The notes under the pieces: model-generated
Seen by the model: the letters and a program-made list of their open reading frames with translations, nothing else
Database searches by the model: none
What the model was told of the DNA's origin: nothing
Part shown: positions 24,541 to 34,159 of the stretch, one piece after another
How positions within the stretch are numbered: the stretch's first letter is position 1
How the letters are laid out: each line of letters begins with the position of its first letter
Program-made: the position numbers and the translations under genes
Assembly (NCBI RefSeq): GCF_046630445.1
Contig: NC_092333.1
Location: 719,750,001 to 719,814,000 of the forward strand
DNA: 64,000 nucleotides
Direction of reading: 5' to 3'
DNA from: Rutidosis leptorrhynchoides
Taxonomy: Eukaryota; Streptophyta; Magnoliopsida; Asterales; Asteraceae

Positions 24541-24599
24541 TATCATCACAAGTAAAGTTATTGTTATAATATATTTTATATATCAAATTATGCCTCATA

Positions 24600-24626
24600 C
24601 CCGCGAAATCGCGAGTTATAACCTAG
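24600..24626 (+). mobile_element. Candidate Helitron 3' end
   Basis: CCCGCGAAATCGCGAG (24600-24615) can form a short stem with one mismatch. About 7 bp later comes CTAG (24623-24626) followed by T. A GC-rich hairpin plus CTRR end before T is the Helitron 3' signature. The 5' TC end was not found. Confidence 0.5.
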
Positions 24627-24784
24627 TTAATTAGTTATACATATAAACAACAGTTAAAATTCCATAGAAAAAGAGTCGGCTAACAAGAAGGGTAAGAAAA
24701 ATCTAACTTACAGCGAGGTCTACGATAGTAATTCCAATCATAAGCATTAGTGTTCATCTATTTAATTTTAATTATCAAATCAAA

Positions 24785-24811
24785 CTAGCTTAAAACCCGC
24801 GAATTCGCGGG
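24785..24811 (-). mobile_element. Candidate Helitron 3' end on the opposite strand
   Basis: On the minus strand a perfect palindrome CCCGCGAATTCGCGGG (24796-24811) is followed by TTTTAAG and CTAG (24788-24785) before T. It faces the candidate end at 24600-24626. Two termini of the same type pointing at each other across 160 bp suggest two insertions into nearby sites. Confidence 0.5.
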
Positions 24812-25246
24812 ATTTTTTTAAGGACGAATCAAAAATCAAACTGTCAAAATAATTATATTTTATATAATATTTGTTAATTTGTTAAGAAACTAAAACAGTT
24901 TAAGTAGTAATATTGAATTAGTGATGATAAAGTAAGCAAATTATAACCCGAAAAAAAATAATCGAGAAGAAACCGTCAAATTATTTCATGAGGTTTTCTA
25001 ATTGCAACCATGGAGTCTTATTCATGAGCTTTTTTTAATTGTATCATGTACTATAATAGTGCTATCTTGATTATCATTTATGTTAAAAGCAGCCATCGAT
25101 TTTAATCCATGTTTCTAATTTCTCATTAGTTTCTAATCTTTCACTATGTTTCTAATTGTAGCTTGTAATATTATAGGTTTTGATTTCAATTCATATGCTT
25201 TTTTAGACAAACCTGAAACCAGCATCCATAAATCAAACTCCAATTG
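24812..25246. other. Unassigned AT-rich stretch
   Basis: No ORF or motif can be supported. It could be the body of the minus-strand Helitron candidate, and it replaces whatever lay upstream of the 5'-truncated protease gene. Confidence 0.4.
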
Positions 25247-25270
25247 CGTCCATGCGTGTGTTTTAAGGTA

Positions 25271-25372
25271 GACGCAAGGTGGACCTTGCGTCCTTGCGTG
25301 TGTTTTTGTTCTTCAACGCAAGAGTTGTTTGCGTCCTTGCGTACACGGACGCAAGCTTTTCTTTGCGTCTTT
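25271..25372 (+). repeat. CGCAAGG hairpin units, left cluster
   Basis: Three plus-strand units just before the first visible protease exon. The pattern is CGCAAG, ~7 bases, CTTGCG (or TTTGCG), then TCCTTGCGT. The third unit is partial. Confidence 0.8.
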
Positions 25373-25434
25373 GATTATTGGTTTCTGCTAATATTCTTAT
25401 TTGATAATTATTTAATATGAATAATTAATTGTAG

Positions 25435-28288
25435 GATGAGTGTCCCAAGAAAAAGAGACCTTTTCGTGGTCTGCAGCCAACTGAAACAGAGCAGAGTTGT
25501 CAATGGTGGATTCAGAGTGACGTGTACTTTAGAGGAGGAAAGGTACCAGAAGATGAGATCGAGGTTGAGGTCCAGGATGATGAAGTTGATACAGATGATT
25601 CAGTTGTTGATGGGTCTGAGCAGACACACCACAAGCATTCAACAGGAGATGTTCATACAGAGGGCCTTCACGATGTACACAATTTACATCGTATGTTAGA
25701 GTTGTTGACAAAGCGGGTGGACAAACAAGAGAAAGAGTTAATTGATTGCAAAAAACTTGTTATGCAACACGAAGAACTTTTATCGCAACAACAACAACAA
25801 TATCAGGTACATTGAATTGAATTGATTTATGTTGATTTATTTATTATTATTTTGGTATTAATTGAATTGATTTATTGATTTATTTATTACTTATGTTATT
25901 TATTGTGTTTAGGATGATGATATGTGTTTCAATCGATCTTTGTCTGATAATGAGACTGAAAGGCCGTCTCCAATGCACATTCGACGTGGAATCAGAGAAA
26001 GAAAGCCAACTGGTGTATTAAGGTCCCCATTCACAACACCTGGGTACAGAAAACCCATTGAGAAGGTACAGCCCAACAAATTAAAAAAGTTGTATGTTAA
26101 ATTATTGCAATAAACAATGGCTATTTAAGGTTGTTTTCTGTTACTGTCTCGGACGCAAGACATGCCTTGCGTCCTTGCGTGTCGCAAGAGTGTTCTTGCG
26201 TCTTGGCTTCTAGGCATGCAAGGTTGTACTTGCGTCCTTGCGTGGGCTTGTTGCAAGGTTGAGTTTGCGTCCTTGCGTATGTTTGTTTACTTTGTTGTTT
26301 ATGTATTTTACTCAGTTGTCAAAAGATGTGATTGAGAAAGTGGAAAGCATGAATGCTGTAAAGTTAGGGACTGAAGAAGATCAAGGTCAACAACAAATTA
26401 ATGAGGATGTGGTACCCATGGACACAGATACAGCAGCAGAGGTGAGTTTGGCTGGCGCAAACCATCATTTGCGTCCTTGCGTCCGTTATCTTTTAGGCGC
26501 AAGGTTGTGCTTGCGTCCTTGCGTGTGGTCTATTCCACACACGCAAGATTATGTTTTCGTCCTTGCGTCTGTTTGAATTAATTTATATTAACCTTGTTTC
26601 CCATAATTATTGTAGGTTAGTGTTGATAAGCAGCCTGTTAAAGTGAGTAAGAGAAAAAGAAAGGAACAAGACTGGGCTACTGAGGAAGAAATTTGGGGGA
26701 TGATTGACAGGTTTATAAATGATCAAGGAACTCTCCAACCACCGCCACCTAATGCCTGGAGAGATGGTAGAAAGCATGCAGGTCCAGCAAAAGATCCAAA
26801 GACAATGATTGAGAGCAAGCAAGAGACGCGTTGCATGTTCATCTTTCAAAATGAGCAATTCATTTTTATAAATCAAGACTTTTGGCTTCGATTACTGGCA
26901 TTAGGGCATTCTGGTTATTTGGATAACTTGGTAAGTTTGTAAGTTTGTTATTTTGTTATTCTTTTGTTAATTTTATATAATTTTATACAATTTATAAATT
27001 TTACTAAGGTTACACTGTATATGTTAACTTGTTATATTTATAGCACATTGACGGCTGGGCTACATTTCTGTTGAGATATCGTCAGAGATTTCTCCCCCGA
27101 GCCAGTCAAGTTTATGCCACTCCTGAGTTTCCAGCTGAGGTGCTTAAGGCTAGTTCTAGATGGACTATTATGCCACTGGGATTCCTGAACATGTTTGAGA
27201 GGTTCAAAACTTATTTTGACAATACTCAGAAGGAGGTGGGCACACAGGAGGAATCTACAACAGATGGAGAGGGAATTATTGGCCAAAATCCTCCAGATTA
27301 CATGTACTTAATTGGACTTGGAGACGGCAGTGTTGACCTATATCCATCTTGGGCTGACTGTGATCAGGTAAACACAAGAATTTTTACAGCAAATTTTTGT
27401 TCTGGAGCAGACGCAAGGACATTCTTGCGAGCTTGCGTCTTTGTTACTGGACGCAAGTTCTCCCTTGCGTCCTTGCGTGTCTATGTCGCAAGGTCAACCT
27501 TGCGGCTTGCGTGTGTTTTGGAAACGCAAGGTTTATCTTGCGTCCTTGCATCCCGTTGTCGCAAGGTTTACCTTGCGTCCTTGCATAAGTTTTGGGTTTT
27601 CGCAAGGTTTATCTTGCGTCCTTGCGTCCTTGTTCAACCTTGCGGCTTGCGTGTGTTTTGGAAACGCAAGGTTTATCTTGCGTCCTTGCGTCCCGTTGTC
27701 GCAAGGTTAACCTTGCGTCCTTGCGTAAGTTTTGGGTTTTCGCAAGGTTTATCTTGCGTCCTTGCGTCCTTGTTTTGTTTTAACCTTTCTGCCCGTCTGT
27801 TACAGGTCTTGATCCCATTACATTTTTGGAAAGAAGAACATTTCCTGCTGCTTCAGTTGAAGTTAGAAGAAATGAAGGTTTTTGTGTACGACAGTTTACC
27901 CGGACATGTCAGTGAAAAAAAACTTGACGAAGTTTTCAAGATTTTGGGTGACAACTTGCCAGTGTACTTGAAGGCGATTGACTATTTTAACAAGACGCAA
28001 GACTCCCAAATTGTCGGATACTATGAAAATAAAGAGAGTGTGGAGTTGATGATTGAACCTGGTCCCGTTGTGCCAATGCAGACTGGTGGTCATGGTGATT
28101 GTGGGGTTTGGGTGTGCATACATATGGAGAGGATTATTTATGGAAGGGAGGAGGTTGACAACATTGGAGATGCTAAAAAGGCTGCAGAGCAGTATAGAAA
28201 CAGAATGGCAAGAACCTTTTTTCGTGCACGTTTTGATACACAAGAACCGCCGCCACCAACTCCACCAGTAGAGATTCAGGTTGATTGA
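25435..28288 (+). CDS. MULE-encoded Ulp1/C48-like cysteine protease gene, 5' exons missing
   Basis: Six consecutive exons, all phase 0, read open: 25435-25806, 25913-26065, 26316-26441, 26616-26930, 27044-27367 and 27806-28288 (590 codons before the stop). Early exons encode a WWIQSDVYFRGG motif, an acidic stretch and a coiled-coil-like run ending in poly-Gln. Middle exons have a basic KRKRKEQDWATEEE segment and QEFW-like FINQDFWLRLLALGHSGYLDNL then HIDGW. The last exon has the peptidase core: His in EEHFLLL (~442), Asp in VYDSL (~459), Gln in PMQTGG (~522) and Cys in HGDCGVW (~529), so the C48 catalytic set looks complete. No start codon context exists: the first exon opens with an acceptor AG, so the true 5' end lies upstream and is absent. 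The substrate is unknown. SUMO- or ubiquitin-like processing is only implied by family. Introns 2, 3 and 5 hold the CGCAAGG units. Confidence 0.75.
26148..26280 (+). repeat. CGCAAGG hairpin units in protease intron 2
   Basis: Four plus-strand units fill most of the intron between the exons ending 26065 and starting 26316. Confidence 0.8.
26454..26572 (+). repeat. CGCAAGG hairpin units in protease intron 3
   Basis: Three plus-strand units lie in the 174-bp intron 26442-26615. One is weakened in its left arm. Confidence 0.8.
27408..27772 (+). repeat. CGCAAGG hairpin units in protease intron 5 (long array)
   Basis: About ten plus-strand units, many near-identical (CGCAAGGTTTATCTTGCG then TCCTTGCGT). 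A ~130-bp block is itself duplicated here (compare 27500-27620 and 27630-27770), so the array has recently expanded. Long 'ORFs' rich in Leu-Arg-Pro-Cys-Val across this intron are translations of the repeat. Confidence 0.85.
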
Positions 28289-28382
28289 TACATTGTAGCT
28301 AATAGGTAGCAGGTCTTGTATGCAAATTTGGTGTAAATAGGTTGCTGGTAAATTCACTTTTGCAACAGTTGTATTTGACACC

Positions 28383-28612
28383 ACACGCAAGGACGCAAGC
28401 TTATGCTTGCGTACGCAAGCTTAGATTTGCGTCCTTGCGTGTATATATTTTTGGTACGCAAGGAATGTTTTGCGTCCTTGCGTGTGTATACTTTCGTCAT
28501 CATGCGTACGCAAGCGAAGCCTTGCGTACGCAAGCGAAGCCTTGCGTACGCAAGCAAAGCCTTGCGTACGCAAGCAAAAGCCTTGCGTAGGAAAGCAAAG
28601 CCTTGCGTGTTT
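28383..28612. repeat. Repeat block between the two convergent genes, ending in a 20-bp tandem array
   Basis: Two hairpin units face each other at 28385-28440, a third follows near 28456-28483, and then five copies of a 20-21-bp unit (GCGTACGCAAGCGAAGCCTT) run from 28504 to 28608. It lies between the stop codon of the protease gene (28288) and that of the transposase gene (28752), so it would be in one or both 3' UTRs. Confidence 0.8.
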
Positions 28613-28751
28613 TGTAAAACAAATTACATTTATTACATAAAATAACACAGTAGGTACCTAGAATACAAGGGAAATACAACAATACATTACAACAAACGAA
28701 ATCCAACAATAAGTTAAAAATAAAATTGACATTCCAAATGCGATAGTGTTA

Positions 28752-31488
28752 CTAATTATCGCTCCCTAAATTGCACGTTGCATAAAACTGAGACTGATAT
28801 GCCTTAAAAGCTTCAGCATCTGTGGCCTTCTCCTTACCCTTCTTCGATTTTGGGGCTGATGTTTTTACTACTCTTTTAGAAGTTGATTCACCTGTTCGGT
28901 CATAAGAAGCTGTGCACGTATCCCTACCATGACCTGGTTCTTTGCAACGAGTGCAAGTTCTTACGATTTTTTCAGTATCTTCACCCTTCGACGGAATACG
29001 TTTTGTACTTTTAGGGCGTCCAGGGGCTCTTTTCTCCTTAATGGGAGGGTTTACAATTTGTAAAACGCCGGGCGACGGATACGACCATTCTGACCTATGG
29101 GGCAAAGGAAGGATGTGTTCAAAATACGTATTTATATAAGTTTGAGTTGTGAACCAGTGTGATACAAATTGAGTAACATCCTCCACGCCGAAAAGTCGTG
29201 CTGCTGCAATAACATGACCGCAAGGTATCCCCGATAACTGCCACTGCCCACATGAACATACTTTATCGCCGAGATTAACCATTCCATTTTTTCTGCCATC
29301 TCGCACTTCTATTAGATTGTTTGTCGATGGAATTGCTTGCCATCTTCTAGATTTTCTCGTCCTCTTGCCTAGTTTACGTTCAGCATATGGGGTAACCGTT
29401 GAAGTAAGACTAACCGACTGGTTGCGATGTTTGAAATACCAATCTTGTACTGAAGCGCGAAAAAACTCAAACAACATGCAAACAGGTAGTTTTCGAGCAT
29501 GTTTGGATAGTGCGTTAACAGACTCTACACTGTTGCTAGTAAGGTATGAATACCTAACATGTTCAGCTCTACTTCTGGACCATTTGTGGAAACCAACTTG
29601 TTCTAAATAATTGTAAGACACTCTCAATCTTCTTCGAAATACACTAAGATGATCCTCAAAATCCGACCCACGGTAAGCTTTCACCATTTTCCAATAATGC
29701 CATTCAAAGTATTTGAATTTGTTAGATTTAGTCTTGATGCTTCCAAACAAATGACGTGCGCAAAAACAGTGAAAGGCTTCGGGAAACACAGTTGAAACAC
29801 CATGTGCTATTGAAGCAGCACGATCAGAAATAAAAGTAAGCTCTGAAATACGATCACTCATACCACAACTCATTAAATGATCTCTTAGGTTGCCTAAGAA
29901 CCATGACCAAACCTCGTTTGTCTCGCCGCCACCAATTCCGTAGGCCAATGGCAGAATTCCATTATTGCCATCCATCGCAACGGCAACTAAATTTGTCCCC
30001 GAGTACCCTGCCTTCAAATGCGCACCATCGATGATGATTACCGGGCGACAATGTTGAACAAATGATCGAACCTACATAGATTTTAGCAGGTCAAAAGTGT
30101 TCAATTATAATAAGGTCAATTATAAGTTAAAAATGAGAGAGATTATCGATACTTACAACTACGCCAAGGGAATAGTAACACATCAAAAATCTATCTTCTT
30201 TGTCGGTGACCAATTTACTTACGCTTCCCGGGTTGTGGATCCTAATGTTATATAGGTAAAGGGGAAGCATTCGGAACGAGTCCTCAGCACTGCCACGAAG
30301 CATCTGTAATGTATGACATTTGGCCCTCCATGCTTGGTTGTAAGATATGCTGACACCGAACCGTTGTCCTATATCCGCACGTATATCATTTGCTTTGTAT
30401 TCCCGGTTTGCAGACTTGAAAGAATCCACAAGCATACTACCCAACACCTTTTTGGTAGCATGTTTATTGTTTCCCATAATTAGTGTGCGTGAGCATGTGT
30501 GTACGTCATGCAATTTCTTTACCATAAAGTTTTCAGTGTTCCGTATTTTGTAAGCACTAATTTTCCATTCACAATTTGGCAACACACAATTAGCGGTGTA
30601 TCGAGATTTGTCCGTCTTTACAGGCTTAATTTGGAAGTTTTCTTCAAGACATTTTGTAAATAGAGTGTTTATGAACTCGGCCTTGTTCAAAAAAGTTTGA
30701 CGAACTTTAATTAAATCTGATACCCTATACATGGTTGGTGTTTGTGTCGTAAATTCAGGCTCTTGCTCTTGCTGACTCAATAGAGGTGGCATATTCCAGA
30801 ATAAATCTTGCTTTTCTTCTTCATATTGATCTTCTTCGTCTTCGTCTTCGTCTCCGTCTTTTTCTCCATCTGAATCACTAGATGCGACAACAGATATCTC
30901 AAACGGGTGGTCTCCTTCTTTAATTTTACATACGTTTTCAACACCATAGTTAAACATATCAAACTCTTCAGTGTTTGGAGGTGGCATTTCAGGCTCTCCC
31001 GCTTCTAAATTATGAAGGTTTGGTTCAGTGACTTGTGTTGAGTGTGTTTCTGGGTTTGGTTGTGGTTGGAGTGTTTCTGGGTTTCGTTGTGGTTGGTGTT
31101 TTTCGTAGTTTCGTTGTGGTACGTGTGTTTCTGGGTTTCGTTGTGGTAGATTCATTCGTACTTTCTCAACAATATAAATATCAATCGGAGCATTTACAAT
31201 TGCATATTGTAAGAACTCTTGAAAGTCTTCATAATCATCCGTAATATCAAAAACATGGTTATTATAAATGTATCTCATTGAAACAGGTGAATTGGGTGGC
31301 ATTTGTATTTTTTTAAGAACATTTTTTAATAATATTCTCTGATTCATTAGTTTTACAGGTGCAACAGGTAGTTTTAGCCGAATTCTAAAACAATCTTGGG
31401 GTAAATACTTGGGAATGTTGTTAATATACTCAAAAGAACCCCCACAACATATATGAACAACAAATTTATCTTCATTAACACAATTCAT
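28752..31488 (-). CDS. MuDR-like MULE transposase (883 aa, two exons)
   Basis: Exon 1 is 31488-30157 (444 codons) and exon 2 is 30071-28752, joined by an 85-bp intron with GTAAGT and AG borders. The open product is 883 residues, within the usual range for autonomous MULE transposases. Order of parts: an N-terminal PB1-like domain (~1-110), an acidic Gln/Pro-rich linker, the MuDR DNA-binding zinc region (CVLPNCEW..HDVHTC, ~310-350), the MULE DDE core with D459 (IIIDGAHLK), D527 (FISDRAAS) and E627 (SNSVESVN), a SWIM zinc finger CSCGQW..PCGH (~716-730), a CCHC knuckle CTRCKEPGHGRDTC (~817-830) and a basic Ser/Lys-rich tail. It should bind the element's ends and catalyse cut-and-paste transposition in the nucleus. 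No frame break is seen, so it may be functional. Catalytic residues are assigned by family alignment from memory. Confidence 0.9.
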
Positions 31489-31604
31489 AAATATTTAGGT
31501 AGTGAAAAAAATGCTTGAAAATGTACCTTGTGTAGCCAATAATCACTGAAATTCTTTTGGAATGAGTTGTTAGAAAATGATAAATTACAAGTTCCCGGGA
31601 CATT

Positions 31605-31614
31605 CTTTATATAT
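31605..31614 (-). promoter_or_regulatory. Possible TATA box for the transposase gene
   Basis: ATATATAAAG on the minus strand lies ~120 bp upstream of the transposase ATG at 31488. The inverted CGCAAGG cluster starts ~80 bp further upstream. Confidence 0.4.
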
Positions 31615-31690
31615 GATCGAAATTCTATCCATGAAAATCTAGAAAATCTAATGAAATCTTATCCTGAAAATCCTTTCCTGATAAGATAAA

Positions 31691-31850
31691 GGCGCAAGGA
31701 CGCAAGGAGGATTGCGTACTTGCGCCAGTGTGTACGCATGGTACCTTGCGCGGGCGTTTAAACATGTCATTTAACCGTGATGGAAATTAAAAGAATACGC
31801 AAGGACGCAAGAACGCAAGGTCGCAAGATACCTTGCGCCTTGCGAGGACA
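31691..31850 (-). repeat. CGCAAGG repeat cluster at the right end of the MULE, inverted relative to the left cluster
   Basis: ACGCAAGGACGCAAG-type blocks at 31692-31735 and 31796-31847 are the reverse complement of the TCCTTGCGT side of the unit. The two ends of the element thus carry the repeats in opposite orientation, as terminal inverted repeats would. Confidence 0.7.
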
Positions 31851-31929
31851 TTTTGTCAATTTTTTTTTTTTTGGGCTCTGGTGCAAGGGGTAAAAAATAT
31901 TTGGTCATTTTGGTGATAACCCAATTATT

Positions 31930-32110
31930 TATTGTTAATGGGCTAAATTTCTATCCAGGGGACCTGGGATGTACAAAACCGAATCGTAAACCCTAAATCC
32001 CTTTTTTAGTTTATACTGTATGTATTCTTCTAGAAAGCAAAAGCAAGAGTGTAGTCCTAAATCCAAAATCGTTTTCACCGATCGCAGATATACAGAGTGG
32101 TATGTATGTA
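31930..32110 (+). promoter_or_regulatory. Leader-like segment with AAACCCTAAATCC, related to 19195-19350 and 36830-36990
   Basis: It contains ATGGGCTAAA, TGTACAAAACCGAA, TAAACCCTAAATCC and TCTAGAAAGCAAAAGCAAG, followed by GTATGTATG that could be an intron donor. It resembles the telo-box leaders in the two kinase-gene duplicates but is more diverged. The gene it served is not recognisable. Confidence 0.45.
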
Positions 32111-32630
32111 TTTACTATCTTCATTTTTAATTTTACATTGTACATAGACACCGTGGTTCTTCATCTAATTTGTTTAATGTACATCTCCATTTTTAATTTT
32201 ACATTAGTAACAATTTGAGTTTATATATGTTTAGTTTCGTATGATTCTATATATCGGTTTGCTAAATGTTTTTGCATTTCATATATGTTTTATAAATAAG
32301 GTGATAAGTAATTTATCAAATGAAGTGCTGTGTATGTTTATATAATAAGTGGTATTAGTAAAATTAGAGTCTCTTCAGTTTAGATATAAAAGGTGTCAAG
32401 TAGCTTAAAAACCTTTGATTTATGAATGATCTGTTATTGCATATGTTTTATGATATGCTGATACTTAGTTAGACAATTTTTAGGCATACGATAAATGGCT
32501 GCTACATGACTTTTTCAACCTTAAAGTGATCTTTGTTTTTATTTTTTTCAGGCATAGAATTGGACTGTTCATCGATCCAACTTATGAACGGGATGGTATT
32601 TTTAACCTCAATGTATTTAATAATTTTATC

Positions 32631-33655
32631 AAACAAATGAATTTGCAGAGCACGGTGTGTGTCTTATGTTGTTGTTTTGATAATCGGTCCCTAAAGTGGA
32701 TGTACGTTAATTAAATATATTTGTGTTATAATAGTTGATGTTTTGAAATTTTTTTTATACTTTATTATACATTTAGGAAAGTACACTTCAGAACCACCTT
32801 TTTGGTATCGATTTCAAGGAGATGATGTTGACCTGGGAAGGCATGTTTGTGATTTTTTTATATTTTGTGATGTTTTTTTCTTTTTAAACATTTACTTATC
32901 GTTTCTCCATATTCAGCTTTCGAACCAACAATGGTATTTAGATAAGATGTGTGAATATTGAACTGTGCACAATTGTCGTTAATTGGGAGGGTGCGGATAA
33001 ACGTGAGCGAGTAGAGATAATTTGGTTTAACTTTTTTTTTTTTTTTAAATTATTGCTCTGTTATTTTAAATTATTGAATGATTATTTTATTTTAATTTTG
33101 GGCCAACGAGTTAAACCATTGGTATAAAATAACCATTGGTATAAAATATAAAAAGTTTACCCAAAAAGTAAAATAAATAACAAACCAATAATTAAAATAA
33201 CAATAACAGCAATCATAATTAAAAAGAAAAAAAATTGTCTAATCGAATTACCTCTCCTCGCTCACGTTCATCTGTAATCTCTGAATCAAGCACAATTGTG
33301 TACGGTACAATATTCACACATCTTGTTATTTAAATAACATTGGTGGCACGAAACCTTGATAAGGATAAATGAGCAGTGAGGTAAATAATCATTGAGAAGA
33401 AAAATAAATGTTACAGAATAAACAAAAGTTCACAATCATGCCTTCCCGGGTAAGCATCCATCTCCTTAAAATCGATTTCAAAGAGGTTGTTCAAAAGTGC
33501 ACTTTTGTCTAAATGTATAACATAGTATGAAAATTTGAAGTCAAAAACTATTTCAATGCAAGAATATTTAATTAACGCACCTCCACTTTGAGGACTCATT
33601 ATCGAAACCACTACATAAGACACACCGTGCTCTGCAAGTTTCATTTGTTTTTCTG
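32631..33655. repeat. Large imperfect inverted repeat of an unidentified gene fragment
   Basis: Arms 32631-33020 and 33236-33655 (the second inverted) match over ~400 bp at roughly 80%. Shared landmarks are TTGCAGAGCACGGTGTGT, GTTAATTAAATAT, ATACATTTAG, GGGAAGGCATG, AAGATGTGTGAATATTG and AACGTGAGCGAG. The loop is ~215 bp of AT-rich DNA. The minus-strand arm has a 77-codon open stretch (33644-33411) with no domain I know. The arrangement could yield a hairpin transcript. Confidence 0.65.
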
Positions 33656-34159
33656 AAGGGATGTTATGAAGGGAATGTTTGTAAGTTCGAAAATAATCAA
33701 ATTCGGGTGATTGGAGTGGAGATCCATGTATGCCTAAAAAACATCCGTGGTCATGAATATGCTGTTTTGAAGGGAATCAAATTCGAGTTATAAGTTTGTA
33801 AGTCCGAAAATAATCTTTAAGTTGTTTAAGTTTGTTTTATGAGTTCTTATGACATAGATTATCGCCAGGAAACACTTATATGCATATTGGATGTATATTT
33901 TTCACTCCATTTCAAACGGTATTGTTTTATTGATATAAAATTATAGGGTCACTGCATAAAAGGAACAATAAAAAGCTCGGGTGTATTGAATTTTAGATTG
34001 TTAACAGTTCTGTATAGAAGTTATACAAGCAACCAAAATGTACATGGCGATCCGTGGCCTAATCCTATTATGTGTAAATTTACTTAATGTCAATGAGTTA
34101 TTTGTGATAATATATGGTCTATCTTTGCAGACTTTTCATTGACTAGTTCCTCTAATTAG

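Larger units (their letters stand above)
25247..31855. mobile_element. MULE-type DNA transposon with Ulp1-like protease and MuDR-like transposase genes
   Basis: Two convergent multi-exon genes, a C48-type protease (plus strand) and a MuDR-type transposase (minus strand), are bounded and interspersed by the same CGCAAGG/CCTTGCG repeat unit. Pairing of a transposase with an Ulp1-like peptidase is a known feature of some plant MULEs (Kaonashi-type). The clusters at the two ends are in opposite orientation. Simple long terminal inverted repeats and a 9-bp target duplication could not be identified. The left end is probably lost, since upstream exons of the protease gene are missing. Confidence 0.75.

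Noticed and set aside
27397-27783. Overlapping plus-strand ORFs rich in Leu-Arg-Pro-Cys-Val inside the MULE protease gene
   Set aside because: They are translations of the CGCAAGG repeat array in an intron. All three frames are open because the unit lacks stops.
25271-28612. CRISPR-like repeat array
   Set aside because: This is a eukaryotic nuclear sequence. Units sit in introns, spacers are not uniform and no cas genes exist.
28342-28709. ORFs on both strands with repeated Ala-Tyr-Ala-Ser or Leu-Arg-Thr-Gln
   Set aside because: They come from the 20-bp tandem array between the two MULE genes and have no conserved content.
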